This document shows, in pieces, positions 25,927 through 35,272 of a DNA stretch of 64,000 nucleotides (its first letter is position 1; the number at the start of each line of letters is the position of its first letter). The position numbers were made by a program, and so were the translations under genes. The notes below the pieces were generated by a model. That model saw nothing but the letters and a program-made list of their open reading frames with translations. It had not been told where the DNA came from and did not search any database. Source of the DNA: Asaia bogorensis_B (GTDB lineage: Bacteria; Pseudomonadota; Alphaproteobacteria; Acetobacterales; Acetobacteraceae); NCBI RefSeq assembly GCF_900465315.1, contig NZ_UBIX01000015.1; one strand, given 5' to 3'.

Positions 25927-26385
25927 CTACCACGCAGCCCCGGTTACATATCGGGGCTGCGTAGCACCGGGGTCTGCAAGACTGGACCAGGCGCTCCAGT
26001 CCCAGACACTGGTATTGCGTCGATTTTCAGCGGCCATCGATGCAATCGAAGGGACATTCTTGATGGGCAAGTGCTGATTTCGAACGACAGGGGTCGAATT
26101 CAGAAGATAAACGAACGCCACGTCTGATCCCATGTAAACACAGCCGCATCCGATCGGGTCTGCGTAGAGATAAATGGGGCCGCTAGGAGCAGGCCGATAG
26201 GTCATCACACCAGGCGGGAGCGAATTCATCATCGCGTAACGTGCGGTTGTATCTGCGGGATGGGCTATAAACCCCGCATCCGCTATCCGTTTACCCATGG
26301 TGAGATACGGCTTTGCTGGAGACTGACAGGCAGTTAACGCCAAGCTCACAAACAGACCTGTCGACCTCATCAGTCCAACGCGCAT
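25927..26385 (-). CDS. Putative lipoprotein, unknown function
   Basis: A 152-residue product with a lipoprotein signal (MRVGLMRSTGLFVSLALTAC; lipid-bearing Cys20) and a conserved-looking core with IAHPADTTARYAMMNSLPPG and DPIGCGCVYMGSDVAF, containing a CGC motif. It is the last gene of flgI-flgJ-flgN-like. ATG at 26385 is preferred over a TTG four codons earlier. Position suggests an envelope role linked to the flagellum, but no family is recognised. Confidence 0.65.
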   Translation of the reverse strand: MRVGLMRSTGLFVSLALTACQSPAKPYLTMGKRIADAGFIAHPADTTARYAMMNSLPPGVMTYRPAPSGPIYLYADPIGCGCVYMGSDVAFVYLLNSTPVVRNQHLPIKNVPSIASMAAENRRNTSVWDWSAWSSLADPGATQPRYVTGAAW

Positions 26386-26400
26386 ACGGTCTTTCAACTC

Positions 26401-26808
26401 TCAGATTTCACTGTGAAGGGTCAAGGCAGCGCTCTCTGTCGCCGGCGTGACGTAGTGACCTGACGGACTGTATGCCTGCGTGATTTCTTCAACGGGCGCG
26501 GCACATATCAATTTCAGGAATTCAGTTTGCACCACTGACATATGTTCGAGCAAAGCCTGGTTCTCCGCAACAAGCGCGATTAGGTCCCCCATGGTCGGCA
26601 TCAGAGCTGTTTTATCGCCCCCCTGCTCCTCAAATTGAGTCAGTGCCTGCTCCATTTTTGACAGTAATTTCGTTTTATCCGCGAGCAGTATCTCGATCTG
26701 TTCAGGCTTCCCCTGACGGAGCTGTTCATTTTCCACTTTCAGCAGGGCCATAAGCCGCGATGCCGCTTTTACGACGGGTGAGGTTTGGTCTGAGCGCATA
26801 CCGATCAT
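26401..26808 (-). CDS. FlgN-like flagellar chaperone (putative)
   Basis: A 135-residue, mostly helical protein (LMALLKVENEQLRQGKPEQI, DLIALVAENQALLEHM) of the size and pattern of FlgN, the export chaperone for FlgK and FlgL. Its ATG overlaps the flgJ stop by four bases (ATGA), which indicates translational coupling. FlgN-type proteins diverge strongly, so the call rests on size, helical pattern and position after flgJ. Confidence 0.6.
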   Translation of the reverse strand: MIGMRSDQTSPVVKAASRLMALLKVENEQLRQGKPEQIEILLADKTKLLSKMEQALTQFEEQGGDKTALMPTMGDLIALVAENQALLEHMSVVQTEFLKLICAAPVEEITQAYSPSGHYVTPATESAALTLHSEI

Positions 26809-27140
26809 GTCTCTTCGTGTTCCTGCATCGCGAGTATTTGTCGATACACACTGTCGGCAATACCGATCCCGCCATTATTGGCTATCTGCTTTCCCATCTC
26901 CAGCACTTGCAGGGAACGGAACTGCTTTTCAGCCGCGCCTCCACCAAATTCGTTGTCTGAGATGTCAGCAGTGTCAAACATGGGCTGAAGCAACTCACCC
27001 AGCGTAAGGCCCTCAAAAGATCTCGCTGTTTCGCGTGCCTTGTCAGCTTTTGCGGTTCGGGCAGCCTCCTGCGCTTTAGCCAGTGTCTCATTCTGCGCAG
27101 CAGAGAGAGAAGAGAGTGTTGCAGGCGTCAAAGCCGTCAT
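26805..27140 (-). CDS. flgJ: Rod-binding protein FlgJ, N-terminal domain only
   Basis: A 111-residue FlgJ of the short type, which caps the growing rod. It has the family pattern ARSFEGLTLGELLQPMFDTA and KQIANNGGIGIADSVYRQIL. The C-terminal muramidase domain of enteric FlgJ is absent, as usual in alphaproteobacteria. ATG at 27140 is chosen because it follows the flgI stop by one base (TGACATG). A separate lytic transglycosylase encoded at 28612 probably supplies the cell-wall opening activity. Confidence 0.88.
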   Translation of the reverse strand: MTALTPATLSSLSAAQNETLAKAQEAARTAKADKARETARSFEGLTLGELLQPMFDTADISDNEFGGGAAEKQFRSLQVLEMGKQIANNGGIGIADSVYRQILAMQEHEET

Positions 27141-27141
27141 G

Positions 27142-28284
27142 TCATCGAACCTCCAGATCCGCTTGGAGAGCGCCATCAGCCTTGATAGCCTGCAAGATAC
27201 TGATCATATCGCGCGGCCCCATTCCCAAGGCGTTCAGCCCGGCAACAAGGCTCGCGAGCGTGGGACCTTCACGAAGAATACCCAATCGGTGAGAACTGTC
27301 TGTACTGGCATCGATCTGCGTTCGAGGCACGATCGCCGTCGTCCCATTGGAAAAAGGGGCAGGCTGGGCGATCAACGGAGTTTCCGTCACCTGGATCGTC
27401 AGGTTGCCTTGCGCAATGGCAACCGTGCTGATGCGCACATTATCGCCCATCACGATGGTCCCACTTGCCTCATCCACAATGACTTTGGCCATCGTATCCG
27501 GTTCGATCATAAGATCGCCGATCCGATAAAGAAGCGAGGGCGCGTCGCGCCCGGCCATATTAACTGAAACCGTGCGCGGGTCATCCATTTTGGCCGTGCC
27601 ATATCCGAGAGAACGGTTGATGGCATTGACGATTCTGTTTGCCGTCGTGAAATTCGGATTTCGCAAGGAGAGATGAATCAGCCCGCTTCTACCCAGGGAA
27701 ACCGGCACCTCGCGCTCGACAACTGCGCCATTGGCGATATGCCCTGTCGTTGGAATATTGCGGGTAGCCGAAGCCGCCGTCCCTCCGACCGAGAAAGCAT
27801 TTGTGACGAGGGAGCCCTGCGCCACAGCGTAGACCTCACCGTCTGCTGCCTGGAGCGGCGTCACCAGCAACGTGCCTCCTGCAAGGTCACGGGCGTCGCC
27901 CACTGCCGATACCGTAACATCGATATGCCCACCCCCGTGAGAGAAAGGAGGCAAAGTCGCGGTTACCATTACCGCGGCTACATCATGAGTCTGTAACTGG
28001 ACTTCTCGATCGCGGATATTCACTCCAAGACGATTGAGCATGCTGATGAGGGTCTCGCGAGTGAAGATCGTATTTGTCAGCCGGTCGCCCGTTCCTCGCA
28101 GACCGACAACCAATCCGTACCCGACCAACTGGTTGTCACGCACACCTTCATAATCGACAATATCTTTGACACGTACTGCGGTGGCGTTTGACGCCGGCGC
28201 ATAACCCACGATGCCCAGGCTCATACAAAAAAGGAGCGTCTTTATCAGGCAGCCAAACGTCTTTTTCCTGTTACGACAATGCAT
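27142..28284 (-). CDS. flgI: Flagellar P-ring protein FlgI
   Basis: FlgI forms the periplasmic P-ring. The 380-residue product has a signal peptide (cleavage near ASNA-TAVRVKD) and conserved stretches RVKDIVDYEGVRDNQLVGYG, LNRLGVNI and the C-terminal LVAGLNALGMGPRDMISILQ. ATG at 28284 gives a normal signal peptide; the longer frame (to 28425) does not. It leads flgI-flgJ-flgN-like and is divergent from the lytic transglycosylase. Confidence 0.96.
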   Translation of the reverse strand: MHCRNRKKTFGCLIKTLLFCMSLGIVGYAPASNATAVRVKDIVDYEGVRDNQLVGYGLVVGLRGTGDRLTNTIFTRETLISMLNRLGVNIRDREVQLQTHDVAAVMVTATLPPFSHGGGHIDVTVSAVGDARDLAGGTLLVTPLQAADGEVYAVAQGSLVTNAFSVGGTAASATRNIPTTGHIANGAVVEREVPVSLGRSGLIHLSLRNPNFTTANRIVNAINRSLGYGTAKMDDPRTVSVNMAGRDAPSLLYRIGDLMIEPDTMAKVIVDEASGTIVMGDNVRISTVAIAQGNLTIQVTETPLIAQPAPFSNGTTAIVPRTQIDASTDSSHRLGILREGPTLASLVAGLNALGMGPRDMISILQAIKADGALQADLEVR

Positions 28285-28611
28285 CGTATGATCGTCCAGC
28301 CCAGTTCCCGGTGTGACGCAGAGTGCGTATCGAAATGTCTTTGTCAAATGGATAAGCCTGCAGCATCGATAGTGATCTTGTACGACAGGCGCCAGCAATG
28401 ACACCCTACGACACAGGCCTGTCACTTACAACCACAACAAGGTTAACGCTCTCCAACAGAGAGACAGTTTCACACCGGCATTGTTGCAAGAGCGATAATG
28501 ATTGTCATAACGCCTGCTTATCCTGTAACGGGAAGACCTTTGATATTGATCTATGCCGCACCACGGCGAACCGTAATCCCGCTGTCACATAGACGCCGAT
28601 GAAAGATTGCC
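28285..28611. promoter_or_regulatory. Divergent region between flgI and lytic transglycosylase
   Basis: A 327-bp gap expected to hold promoters for both genes. TTAACGCTCTCCAAC at 28443-28457 partly resembles a CtrA box (two mismatches in the second half-site). No gene is supported. Confidence 0.3.
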
Positions 28612-29484
28612 ATGGATTTCGCTGAGAGGCGCAACGGACTCATGATTTTCATGAAATCACGCCTATCGAAATCAGCCAGCGCGTCTCTCGCAATGCTGGG
28701 TTTCAGCGTTGTTCTCGCTCCCGTGCCGGCCCTGTCTCAGACGATGGAAGCTGAGCGCTGCCGTATAGCCTCCAGCCAGGCTGAAAAAGTCCTCCGCATT
28801 CCCGAAGGTTTCTTATATGCCATCAGTCGGGTTGAGAGCGGCAAGACCGACGCGCAGGGGCGACTGTCGTCTTGGCCGTGGACAATAATGGCCAATGGCG
28901 TTGGCCATTATTACGATTCCAAACAGGACGCCGTCGCGGCGGCAACCGAATTTCGCAATGCGGGTATTATGTCGATCGACGTCGGGTGCTTGCAGGTCAA
29001 CCTGCAACAGCACCCGGATGCTTTCCATTCACTTGATGAGGCGTTCGATCCAACCTCGAATGCTCTCTATGCCGGGCGCTTTCTTAACCAGATGCACGAC
29101 AAGATGGGGAGTTGGCCGCGTGCGGCGGCGGCCTATCATTCCCAGACCCCAGGGCTCGGAGCCCCGTATCAATGGAAGGTGCTCGAAACCTGGGCCATAC
29201 CTGATGACGAACGGATAGGCCCGTCAGGGGACGTTAAACACCCGCCTCAGCGTAAGGGCGCGATTGATTTGGCGGCGCCACGAAGCCAGTCTCCCTACGG
29301 CGATACAATCGTTGCTGATGCGCGTGAGGGAACACAGCCTGCTGTGAGGGCATTTCATCCTTTCCAGGGTTTCAGCCATTTCACCCAGCCTGCCCCTCAT
29401 CATTCAGGCATGAGCGGCATGAGAGGACGCAGCCTCGCATCATACCGAAGCAGCCCTACGCAATTGGCACGCCCAACAGGCTGA
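28612..29484 (+). CDS. Lytic transglycosylase (SLT family), flagellum-associated
   Basis: A 290-residue peptidoglycan lytic transglycosylase. A signal sequence (about residues 14-43, ending PALSQ) is followed by the SLT domain, with catalytic Glu75 in YAISRVESG, the IDVGCLQVNLQQHPDAF motif and the AAAAYHSQTPG motif. The C-terminal 80 residues are Pro/His/Ser-rich and unconserved. It is divergent from flgI-flgJ, whose FlgJ lacks a muramidase domain, and so is likely the dedicated enzyme that opens the wall for the rod, like SltF of Rhodobacter. ATG at 28612, 28642 or 28651 could be used. Confidence 0.85.
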   Translation: MDFAERRNGLMIFMKSRLSKSASASLAMLGFSVVLAPVPALSQTMEAERCRIASSQAEKVLRIPEGFLYAISRVESGKTDAQGRLSSWPWTIMANGVGHYYDSKQDAVAAATEFRNAGIMSIDVGCLQVNLQQHPDAFHSLDEAFDPTSNALYAGRFLNQMHDKMGSWPRAAAAYHSQTPGLGAPYQWKVLETWAIPDDERIGPSGDVKHPPQRKGAIDLAAPRSQSPYGDTIVADAREGTQPAVRAFHPFQGFSHFTQPAPHHSGMSGMRGRSLASYRSSPTQLARPTG

Positions 29485-29489
29485 AAGCA

Positions 29490-31079
29490 TCAGACGCCTC
29501 GCATATCGATCCAGAGTCGCAGTGCTTTTCCGACTTCTTGAAGGACAGGAAGGAAAGAGCGCTCATTCGAACGGAAAATTCTCATCGTAGGGTACCACGG
29601 GCTCCCTGTTCCGGAATCCCCCCAGCGCCAGCACGCATCCCAACGGCTTATCAACCATACGGGACAACCAAGCGCTCCGGCGAGATGCGCGGGTGACGTA
29701 TCGACCGAGATGATCAGATCAAGATTACGCATGATGGCCGCCGTATCCGCCATGTCTCGTACCTCGCTCATGGGATCATGAATTGTCTGACCGGTCCAGC
29801 TCTTCAGCTCTTCCCTTGGTGTCCCGAATTGCAGATTGACGAAGGTCGCCTCAGCCGGGAGGAGCGCCTCGGCGAGATCGCTGAAGGAAATCGAGCGCCG
29901 CATATCAGCCAATGCGTATTCTGAGCGGAGACGACGCTCGCCTGCCCATACAAGACCGATCCGCGGTCTACCCGCTGGCAGCAGGGCCGCCATTTTTTCT
30001 CGGTCAGCGGGGATATCGGTAATGTATGGAATGCAGGTTGGAATATCGTGCACCATCCGCACCCCGCTGATAAAGGGCAGATCCGGCACGGGGCACGCGT
30101 AATCATATGCGTGGTTCGTAGCAGCACTCACAGGGTCCAGCACCGTCAAAGCCGGGTAGGACTGACGCACCAGGCGCACCAGAGAGGCGGGCACACAGAC
30201 GTGGATTTCGGCACCACGCGCTGCAAGGGCGGATAGGTGACGTATAAACTGGATCGTATCGCCCAACCCCTGCTCCTGAAAGACAAGGATACGCTTCCCT
30301 GAGAGGCCGGTATCAGGACGGAGCCGGGGAATGCTGCGTACCCAGCCCTGCTGTGGGGTTATCTGCAATTCGCGCTCGAAATAGAGTGGCCAGCCTCTCT
30401 CAAAAAGACCCGCCTTGATCAGGGTGCAGGCATAACCAAACGCGATAGCTTTGCGTTCAGGGCTGATTCTGAGGGCTTTTTCATACCATGGCAGGGCTTC
30501 AACGGAGCGATTGAGCCGCTCGAGCGCACAACCGGCGTTATTGAGCAGTGACGCTGTTTCATCTCCGTCGTTGAACAGCGATTTCAGCACCGCAAGCGCC
30601 TCAGCAGGATACCCGACTTCAAGCAGGGACATGCTGATGAATTCCCCGATCTCCGCTTTCTGCCCGGGATAGGTTGCCATCATCTGTGCAAAGCTTGCGC
30701 AGCCGCCGCTTACGTCCCCGCGCACGATCTGCAAATGGGCGGAGAAAGCCTGGGCGGGCACATTGTCAGGTTGCAGGCGTATGACATTGCGCAGCAGGAC
30801 CCCAACGATGTCGTAACGCGTTGTGAAACGCAGGATGAGCGACGCTCCCGCCATAGAGAGCTTCCACTCGTCCTGATGGACTGCCATCGTTTCGAGTACA
30901 AGTTTTAATCCGCTGATCCCGTCACCTGAGCCCAGCAGGGCCTCGCATGCCTCAACAAACTTCCCGACATCCGGCGGTGCACCCGGGATTTTCCACCACT
31001 GCTCAGCAGGCGATGAAGCATGTGTCAGATCTCGCGGTTCCGGACTAGCCGTGTCGTGTGTCATGCCATCACCGATCAT
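29490..31079 (-). CDS. TPR-containing glycosyltransferase, FlmG-like (copy 2)
   Basis: A 529-residue paralogue of the gene at 14976-16394. The N-terminal half has degenerate TPR helices (ASLLNNAGCALERLNRSVEA is the clearest repeat), and the C-terminal half is a GT-B domain with QEQGLGDTIQFIRHLSAL, RIGLVWAG, LIISVDTSPAHLAGALGCPV and GSPWYPTMRIF. Overall identity to copy 1 appears low, so the two probably have different substrates or partners. It is divergent from flhA and starts at ATG 31079 (or 31064). A role in flagellin or hook-protein glycosylation is inferred from FlmG. Confidence 0.78.
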   Translation of the reverse strand: MIGDGMTHDTASPEPRDLTHASSPAEQWWKIPGAPPDVGKFVEACEALLGSGDGISGLKLVLETMAVHQDEWKLSMAGASLILRFTTRYDIVGVLLRNVIRLQPDNVPAQAFSAHLQIVRGDVSGGCASFAQMMATYPGQKAEIGEFISMSLLEVGYPAEALAVLKSLFNDGDETASLLNNAGCALERLNRSVEALPWYEKALRISPERKAIAFGYACTLIKAGLFERGWPLYFERELQITPQQGWVRSIPRLRPDTGLSGKRILVFQEQGLGDTIQFIRHLSALAARGAEIHVCVPASLVRLVRQSYPALTVLDPVSAATNHAYDYACPVPDLPFISGVRMVHDIPTCIPYITDIPADREKMAALLPAGRPRIGLVWAGERRLRSEYALADMRRSISFSDLAEALLPAEATFVNLQFGTPREELKSWTGQTIHDPMSEVRDMADTAAIMRNLDLIISVDTSPAHLAGALGCPVWLISRWDACWRWGDSGTGSPWYPTMRIFRSNERSFLPVLQEVGKALRLWIDMRGV

Positions 31080-31261
31080 GTTCAGGTCATTTCGAAAGCA
31101 GGTTAGCGATCCATGAACGCGTAACGCTTAATATCTTGCCTCATCTACGCGAGACGGGATACCTCTTGGCGCGAGATTCAAGCGCCTGCCGCAACGATTG
31201 GCGTATCATTCATTTCAGGACGACAGGTCGGGGCCCGTTGCGCAGCAATGCCGTCGGCATC

Positions 31262-33484
31262 ATGACCCAGGCTAGGAAAGCTGACATTTTGGAAAGCGCA
31301 AACGTCTCTCCGGTCCGTGCCCCTTCCTCCAGCAAATCGCGCACGGGTGGCAACGCTGCCTCAAAACTTTTTTCTTCCTTGACCGGGCAAGTAACGAAGG
31401 CATCTCAATCCGTCAGAGATGGCAGTTACAAGACCTCCTGGCGACGGGCGATCCCCGGCACCGATGTCGGCCTTGCGCTCGGCGTGTTGCTGCTGCTGTC
31501 GATTCTGATCATCCCTCTGCCGACGTTCATTCTCGATCTCGGTCTCTCATTGTCGATCACATCGAGCGTGCTTGTTCTGATGGTTTCCCTGTTTTTGGAG
31601 AGACCCATTGAATTCACCTCATTCCCTACCCTGCTTCTCCTCACGACACTGCTCCGCCTCTCGCTCGAAATCGCGACAACACGCCTTATCCTGAGCCACG
31701 GCAACGAAGGCACCTTTGCTGCGGGGCATGTTGTCGCCGCATTCGGAGGGTTCCTGATGGGCGGTGATGTCGTGATCGGGGGAATCGTCTTCAGCATTCT
31801 TCTCGTCGTGAACTTCATGGTCATCACGAAGGGCTCGGGACGCATCGCAGAGGTTGCAGCACGCTTCTTTCTCGACTCCATGCCTGGCAAACAAATGGCC
31901 ATCGATGCCGAGCTGTCGTCAGGAGCCATCAACGACAGGGTAGCACGCCTCAAGCGCAGGGAGCTCGAAGACGAAAGCTCATTTTACGGTGCCATGGACG
32001 GTGCTGCAAAATTTGTCCGCGGTGATGCCATTGCAGCGCTGATCATTACAGGGATCAACATTGTCGGGGGGTTGGCTATCGGTGTCCTCCGCTACGGCAT
32101 GCCTATCGGCGATGCGGCAAGTACGTTCACAACGCTGACTGTCGGTGACGGACTTGTTTCCCAGATTCCTGCCCTGCTCGTTTCGACAGCCTCCGGTATC
32201 GTGGTTACCAAAGGGGGAACTGCGGGGTCGGCAGACGTCACGCTTGTCCGCCAGCTCGGCGGAAACCCGAAGCCCATGGCGATGGCCGCGATTCTCTCCG
32301 GCTGCTTCGCATTGATGCCTGGGCTGCCTGCGTTTCCGTTCCTTATCATTGGTGCCCTTGCCGGCACCGCTGCATGGTGGCGCTGGAAAGTGCCGACACC
32401 AGATGAAGATGACAGTGACGTCAGCGAAGCGCCCCCGGCCCCTTCTGCGTCACCCATCTCTGATGTGCTCAAACTGGATCTGCTTCGTCTTGAGCTCGGG
32501 TTCGGGCTTCTTCCAATGACCAATGGTGAGAACGCGCAACTGACCGAGCAGATCAAGGCACTGAGAAGAACAATCGCATCCGAGATGGGCTTCATTACAC
32601 CGCCCATCCGCATACAGGACAATATCGTTCTGCCGTCTGATCGCTACGTTATCAAACTGAAGGAAATCACCATCGGTAGTGGTGAAGTCCGGCCTGGCCG
32701 CCTCATGGCCATGACGCCATCGGGGGGCGCTCCCGATCTTGAGGGTGAGAGGACGTCAGAACCCGCTTTCGGTCTTCCCGCCGTGTGGATTGCACCGGCC
32801 CTCAAGCCGCGAGCCATGGCCCTCAAATGCACGGTCGTCGATCCTGCAAGTGTTCTGGTCACACATCTCAGCGAACTTGTGAGGCAAAATCTGCCAGATC
32901 TGCTGACTTACGTAGCGACCCAGAATCTGCTCGATGAACTGCCCCGGGATCAGCAGAAGCTGGTGGGAGACCTCATTCCATCACAGGTCACCCTGAGCAC
33001 GGTGCAGCGTGTGTTGCAGTCGCTTCTCGCCGAACGGGTCTCCATACGCGACCTACCCACAATTCTAGAGAGCATCCAGGAGGGTAATGGTCTGGGCTTG
33101 CGAGGCATCCAGGCCCTCACCGCTCATGTGCGCGTCCGCCTCTCCCGACAAATCTGCAGCGGCCTGGAGGGGCCCGCAGGTTATATCCCGATGATTACCC
33201 TCTCTCCGGAATGGGAAAACGACTTCGCCGCTCATATAGCCGGACAAGGCGACGACCGGCGACTTGCCATGCCGCCATCCATGCTCAATCGCTTCGTGAT
33301 CAAACTGCGCGACGCCTTCAACGCCGTTTCAGCAAGTGGCGAGGTGCCGGTCATCGTCGTCTCCTCGACTGTACGCGATTCAATGCGATCAATCGTTGAG
33401 CGCGTACGCCCTGCGGTCCCGGTGCTATCCCAGGCAGAGATCTATCCCCGGGCACGTATCAAAACCATCGAGACGATTACCTAG
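31262..33484 (+). CDS. flhA: Flagellar export gate protein FlhA
   Basis: FlhA is the large membrane subunit of the type III export gate. The 740-residue product has about eight membrane helices in the first 370 residues, the FHIPEP-family signature region (RIAEVAARFFLDSMPGKQMA), and a long cytoplasmic domain (about 390-740) that docks chaperone-substrate complexes. The ATG at 31262 is chosen because conserved sequence starts after it; the upstream extension overlaps the divergent glycosyltransferase gene and is unlikely. flhB, its usual partner, is not in the window. Confidence 0.96.
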   Translation: MTQARKADILESANVSPVRAPSSSKSRTGGNAASKLFSSLTGQVTKASQSVRDGSYKTSWRRAIPGTDVGLALGVLLLLSILIIPLPTFILDLGLSLSITSSVLVLMVSLFLERPIEFTSFPTLLLLTTLLRLSLEIATTRLILSHGNEGTFAAGHVVAAFGGFLMGGDVVIGGIVFSILLVVNFMVITKGSGRIAEVAARFFLDSMPGKQMAIDAELSSGAINDRVARLKRRELEDESSFYGAMDGAAKFVRGDAIAALIITGINIVGGLAIGVLRYGMPIGDAASTFTTLTVGDGLVSQIPALLVSTASGIVVTKGGTAGSADVTLVRQLGGNPKPMAMAAILSGCFALMPGLPAFPFLIIGALAGTAAWWRWKVPTPDEDDSDVSEAPPAPSASPISDVLKLDLLRLELGFGLLPMTNGENAQLTEQIKALRRTIASEMGFITPPIRIQDNIVLPSDRYVIKLKEITIGSGEVRPGRLMAMTPSGGAPDLEGERTSEPAFGLPAVWIAPALKPRAMALKCTVVDPASVLVTHLSELVRQNLPDLLTYVATQNLLDELPRDQQKLVGDLIPSQVTLSTVQRVLQSLLAERVSIRDLPTILESIQEGNGLGLRGIQALTAHVRVRLSRQICSGLEGPAGYIPMITLSPEWENDFAAHIAGQGDDRRLAMPPSMLNRFVIKLRDAFNAVSASGEVPVIVVSSTVRDSMRSIVERVRPAVPVLSQAEIYPRARIKTIETIT

Positions 33485-33644
33485 ACCTCGCCTCGCGCCC
33501 CATAAGCCAGCCCCAAAAGGCCCCGCACGACCAGATCATTGACAATGACAACAAACAATCCTCTCTTCACGCTCTCTTGAAGGTTCGCTCAATAGAGGGC
33601 GCACCGCACCGTCGGGTACCAACGAACAGGCGAGAAGCTGCAAC

Positions 33645-35222
33645 ATGACTGAAACCCTACTCTCTGATCTGGCACGCAGGCAGGATTTCATTGGCATGGG
33701 ACGGAGTGATCTTGCCTCGTTGCGCTCGATGGCCAGTCTCATAGAACGGGAACTTCCGGGAGTACTTGACGGCCTCTACCGGAAGATCCGTGAAACACCG
33801 CGCTCACGTGCATTCTTTACTGATAACGCCCATATGGAGCGTGCTAAAGAGGCGCAACTCGCCCACTGGCAACGTATAGCCAAGGCGCGGTTTGACGAGG
33901 ATTACGTTGCACATGTCACAAAGATAGGGACAACTCATGCCCGTATCGGGCTGGAACCCAGCTTTTACATCGGTGCATATGGCCGGATTCTTGTTGCTCT
34001 GATGCACGAAATCATCCGCGATGATCAGCCCCGGGGCATTCTGAAAAAGCTGTATTCACACAATGTGGATGACATGGCTGGACGCATCGAAAGTCTGACC
34101 AAGGCTGTCCTCATTGAGATCGATCTTACAATATCGGCTTACCTCGATGGCATGGACCAGGCCCGTCTCCGCCTACAGGAGGAGCAGACGCAGCGTGCGC
34201 AAGAAGATCAGGCGACAGTTGAGATCCTCGGTCAGGCCCTGAGCGCCCTGGCGAATGGTGATCTGACCCTCAGGATTGCAGATGGGGCAGTCCCGGAGCG
34301 GCTGGACGCTCTTCGTCTGCACTTCAATCAGGCTGCGGTCACGCTCCAGCAGACGATACACCATATCAGCAACGAGGCCGTGCATATTGGAACAAATGCC
34401 ACCGATATTGGTCACGGCGCCGATCAGCTTTCCAGCCGTACCGAACAACAGGCCGCGGCTGGGGAGGAGATGTCCGCAGCGCTTGGCCAGATAGCCGGCA
34501 GTGTGAAGCAGACCGCTATCGAGACGCGCAAAACCGAAGAGATGGTTCTCGTGGCCCAGCGTGAGGCAGAACATGCCGACATCATCAGGACCGATACGAT
34601 TGCCGCGATGACTGCCATTGAGTCTTCCTCACAGGAGATCGGTGGCATCATCACCATCATGAACGAGATTGCATTCCAGACCAACCTCCTTGCCTTGAAT
34701 GCGAGCGTGGAAGCCGCGCGCGCCGGTGATGTTGGTCGCGGCTTTGCCGTGGTGGCCGAAGAGGTCCGGGCCCTCTCACAGCGCTCTCGGGAGGCAGCAG
34801 AGGCTATAGGACGGCTGATCGCTCAATCGGATGCCCATGTGCGTCTCGGCGTTACGAAAGTGCGAGAGGCCGGACTGGCGCTACAAAAGGTGATGGATCA
34901 GGTTCGGGAAATCAGCAGCGCCGTCACAGTCATCGCGTCATCTGCGCAGAGACAGTCCCAAAGCATCGGCGAACTCAATGTGGCAATGAGCGACCTTGAG
35001 CAGACGACCATGCAGAATGCAGGCGCGGCCGAGGAAAGCGCAGAGGCAGTGAAGAGCCTCGTGTCAACAGCAGACTCTCTTGCAGAACTCGTATCACACT
35101 TTGCCTTCAGTGATATCGAGCGCAATTCGGCATCAGAAGGAACGTCCCCTCCCCCGGCGGGAGGGGCAGGGCGCCCGGGGAGAATGATCGCGGGAAAGGC
35201 TCATCTGGAAACCTCTTCGTAA
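33645..35222 (+). CDS. Globin-coupled chemoreceptor (HemAT-like)
   Basis: A 525-residue soluble chemoreceptor. Residues 1-175 form a protoglobin sensor: KIGTTHARIGLEPSFYIGAY carries the proximal haem ligand, His98, in the HxxIGL pattern typical of globin-coupled sensors. A short HAMP-like linker (about 190-255) and the signalling domain follow, with EIAFQTNLLALNASVEAARA at the tip. No membrane segments are present. Haem-globin receptors mediate aerotaxis in Bacillus, Halobacterium and alphaproteobacteria, which would suit an obligately aerobic organism. It lies between flhA and the DUF1217 chimera on the same strand. Oxygen is the likely ligand, not proven. Confidence 0.9.
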   Translation: MTETLLSDLARRQDFIGMGRSDLASLRSMASLIERELPGVLDGLYRKIRETPRSRAFFTDNAHMERAKEAQLAHWQRIAKARFDEDYVAHVTKIGTTHARIGLEPSFYIGAYGRILVALMHEIIRDDQPRGILKKLYSHNVDDMAGRIESLTKAVLIEIDLTISAYLDGMDQARLRLQEEQTQRAQEDQATVEILGQALSALANGDLTLRIADGAVPERLDALRLHFNQAAVTLQQTIHHISNEAVHIGTNATDIGHGADQLSSRTEQQAAAGEEMSAALGQIAGSVKQTAIETRKTEEMVLVAQREAEHADIIRTDTIAAMTAIESSSQEIGGIITIMNEIAFQTNLLALNASVEAARAGDVGRGFAVVAEEVRALSQRSREAAEAIGRLIAQSDAHVRLGVTKVREAGLALQKVMDQVREISSAVTVIASSAQRQSQSIGELNVAMSDLEQTTMQNAGAAEESAEAVKSLVSTADSLAELVSHFAFSDIERNSASEGTSPPPAGGAGRPGRMIAGKAHLETSS

Positions 35223-35272
35223 TTTTCTCCCGTTAGGATCGCGCAAGAGCGGAGGAACCCCGGGAGACGTGT

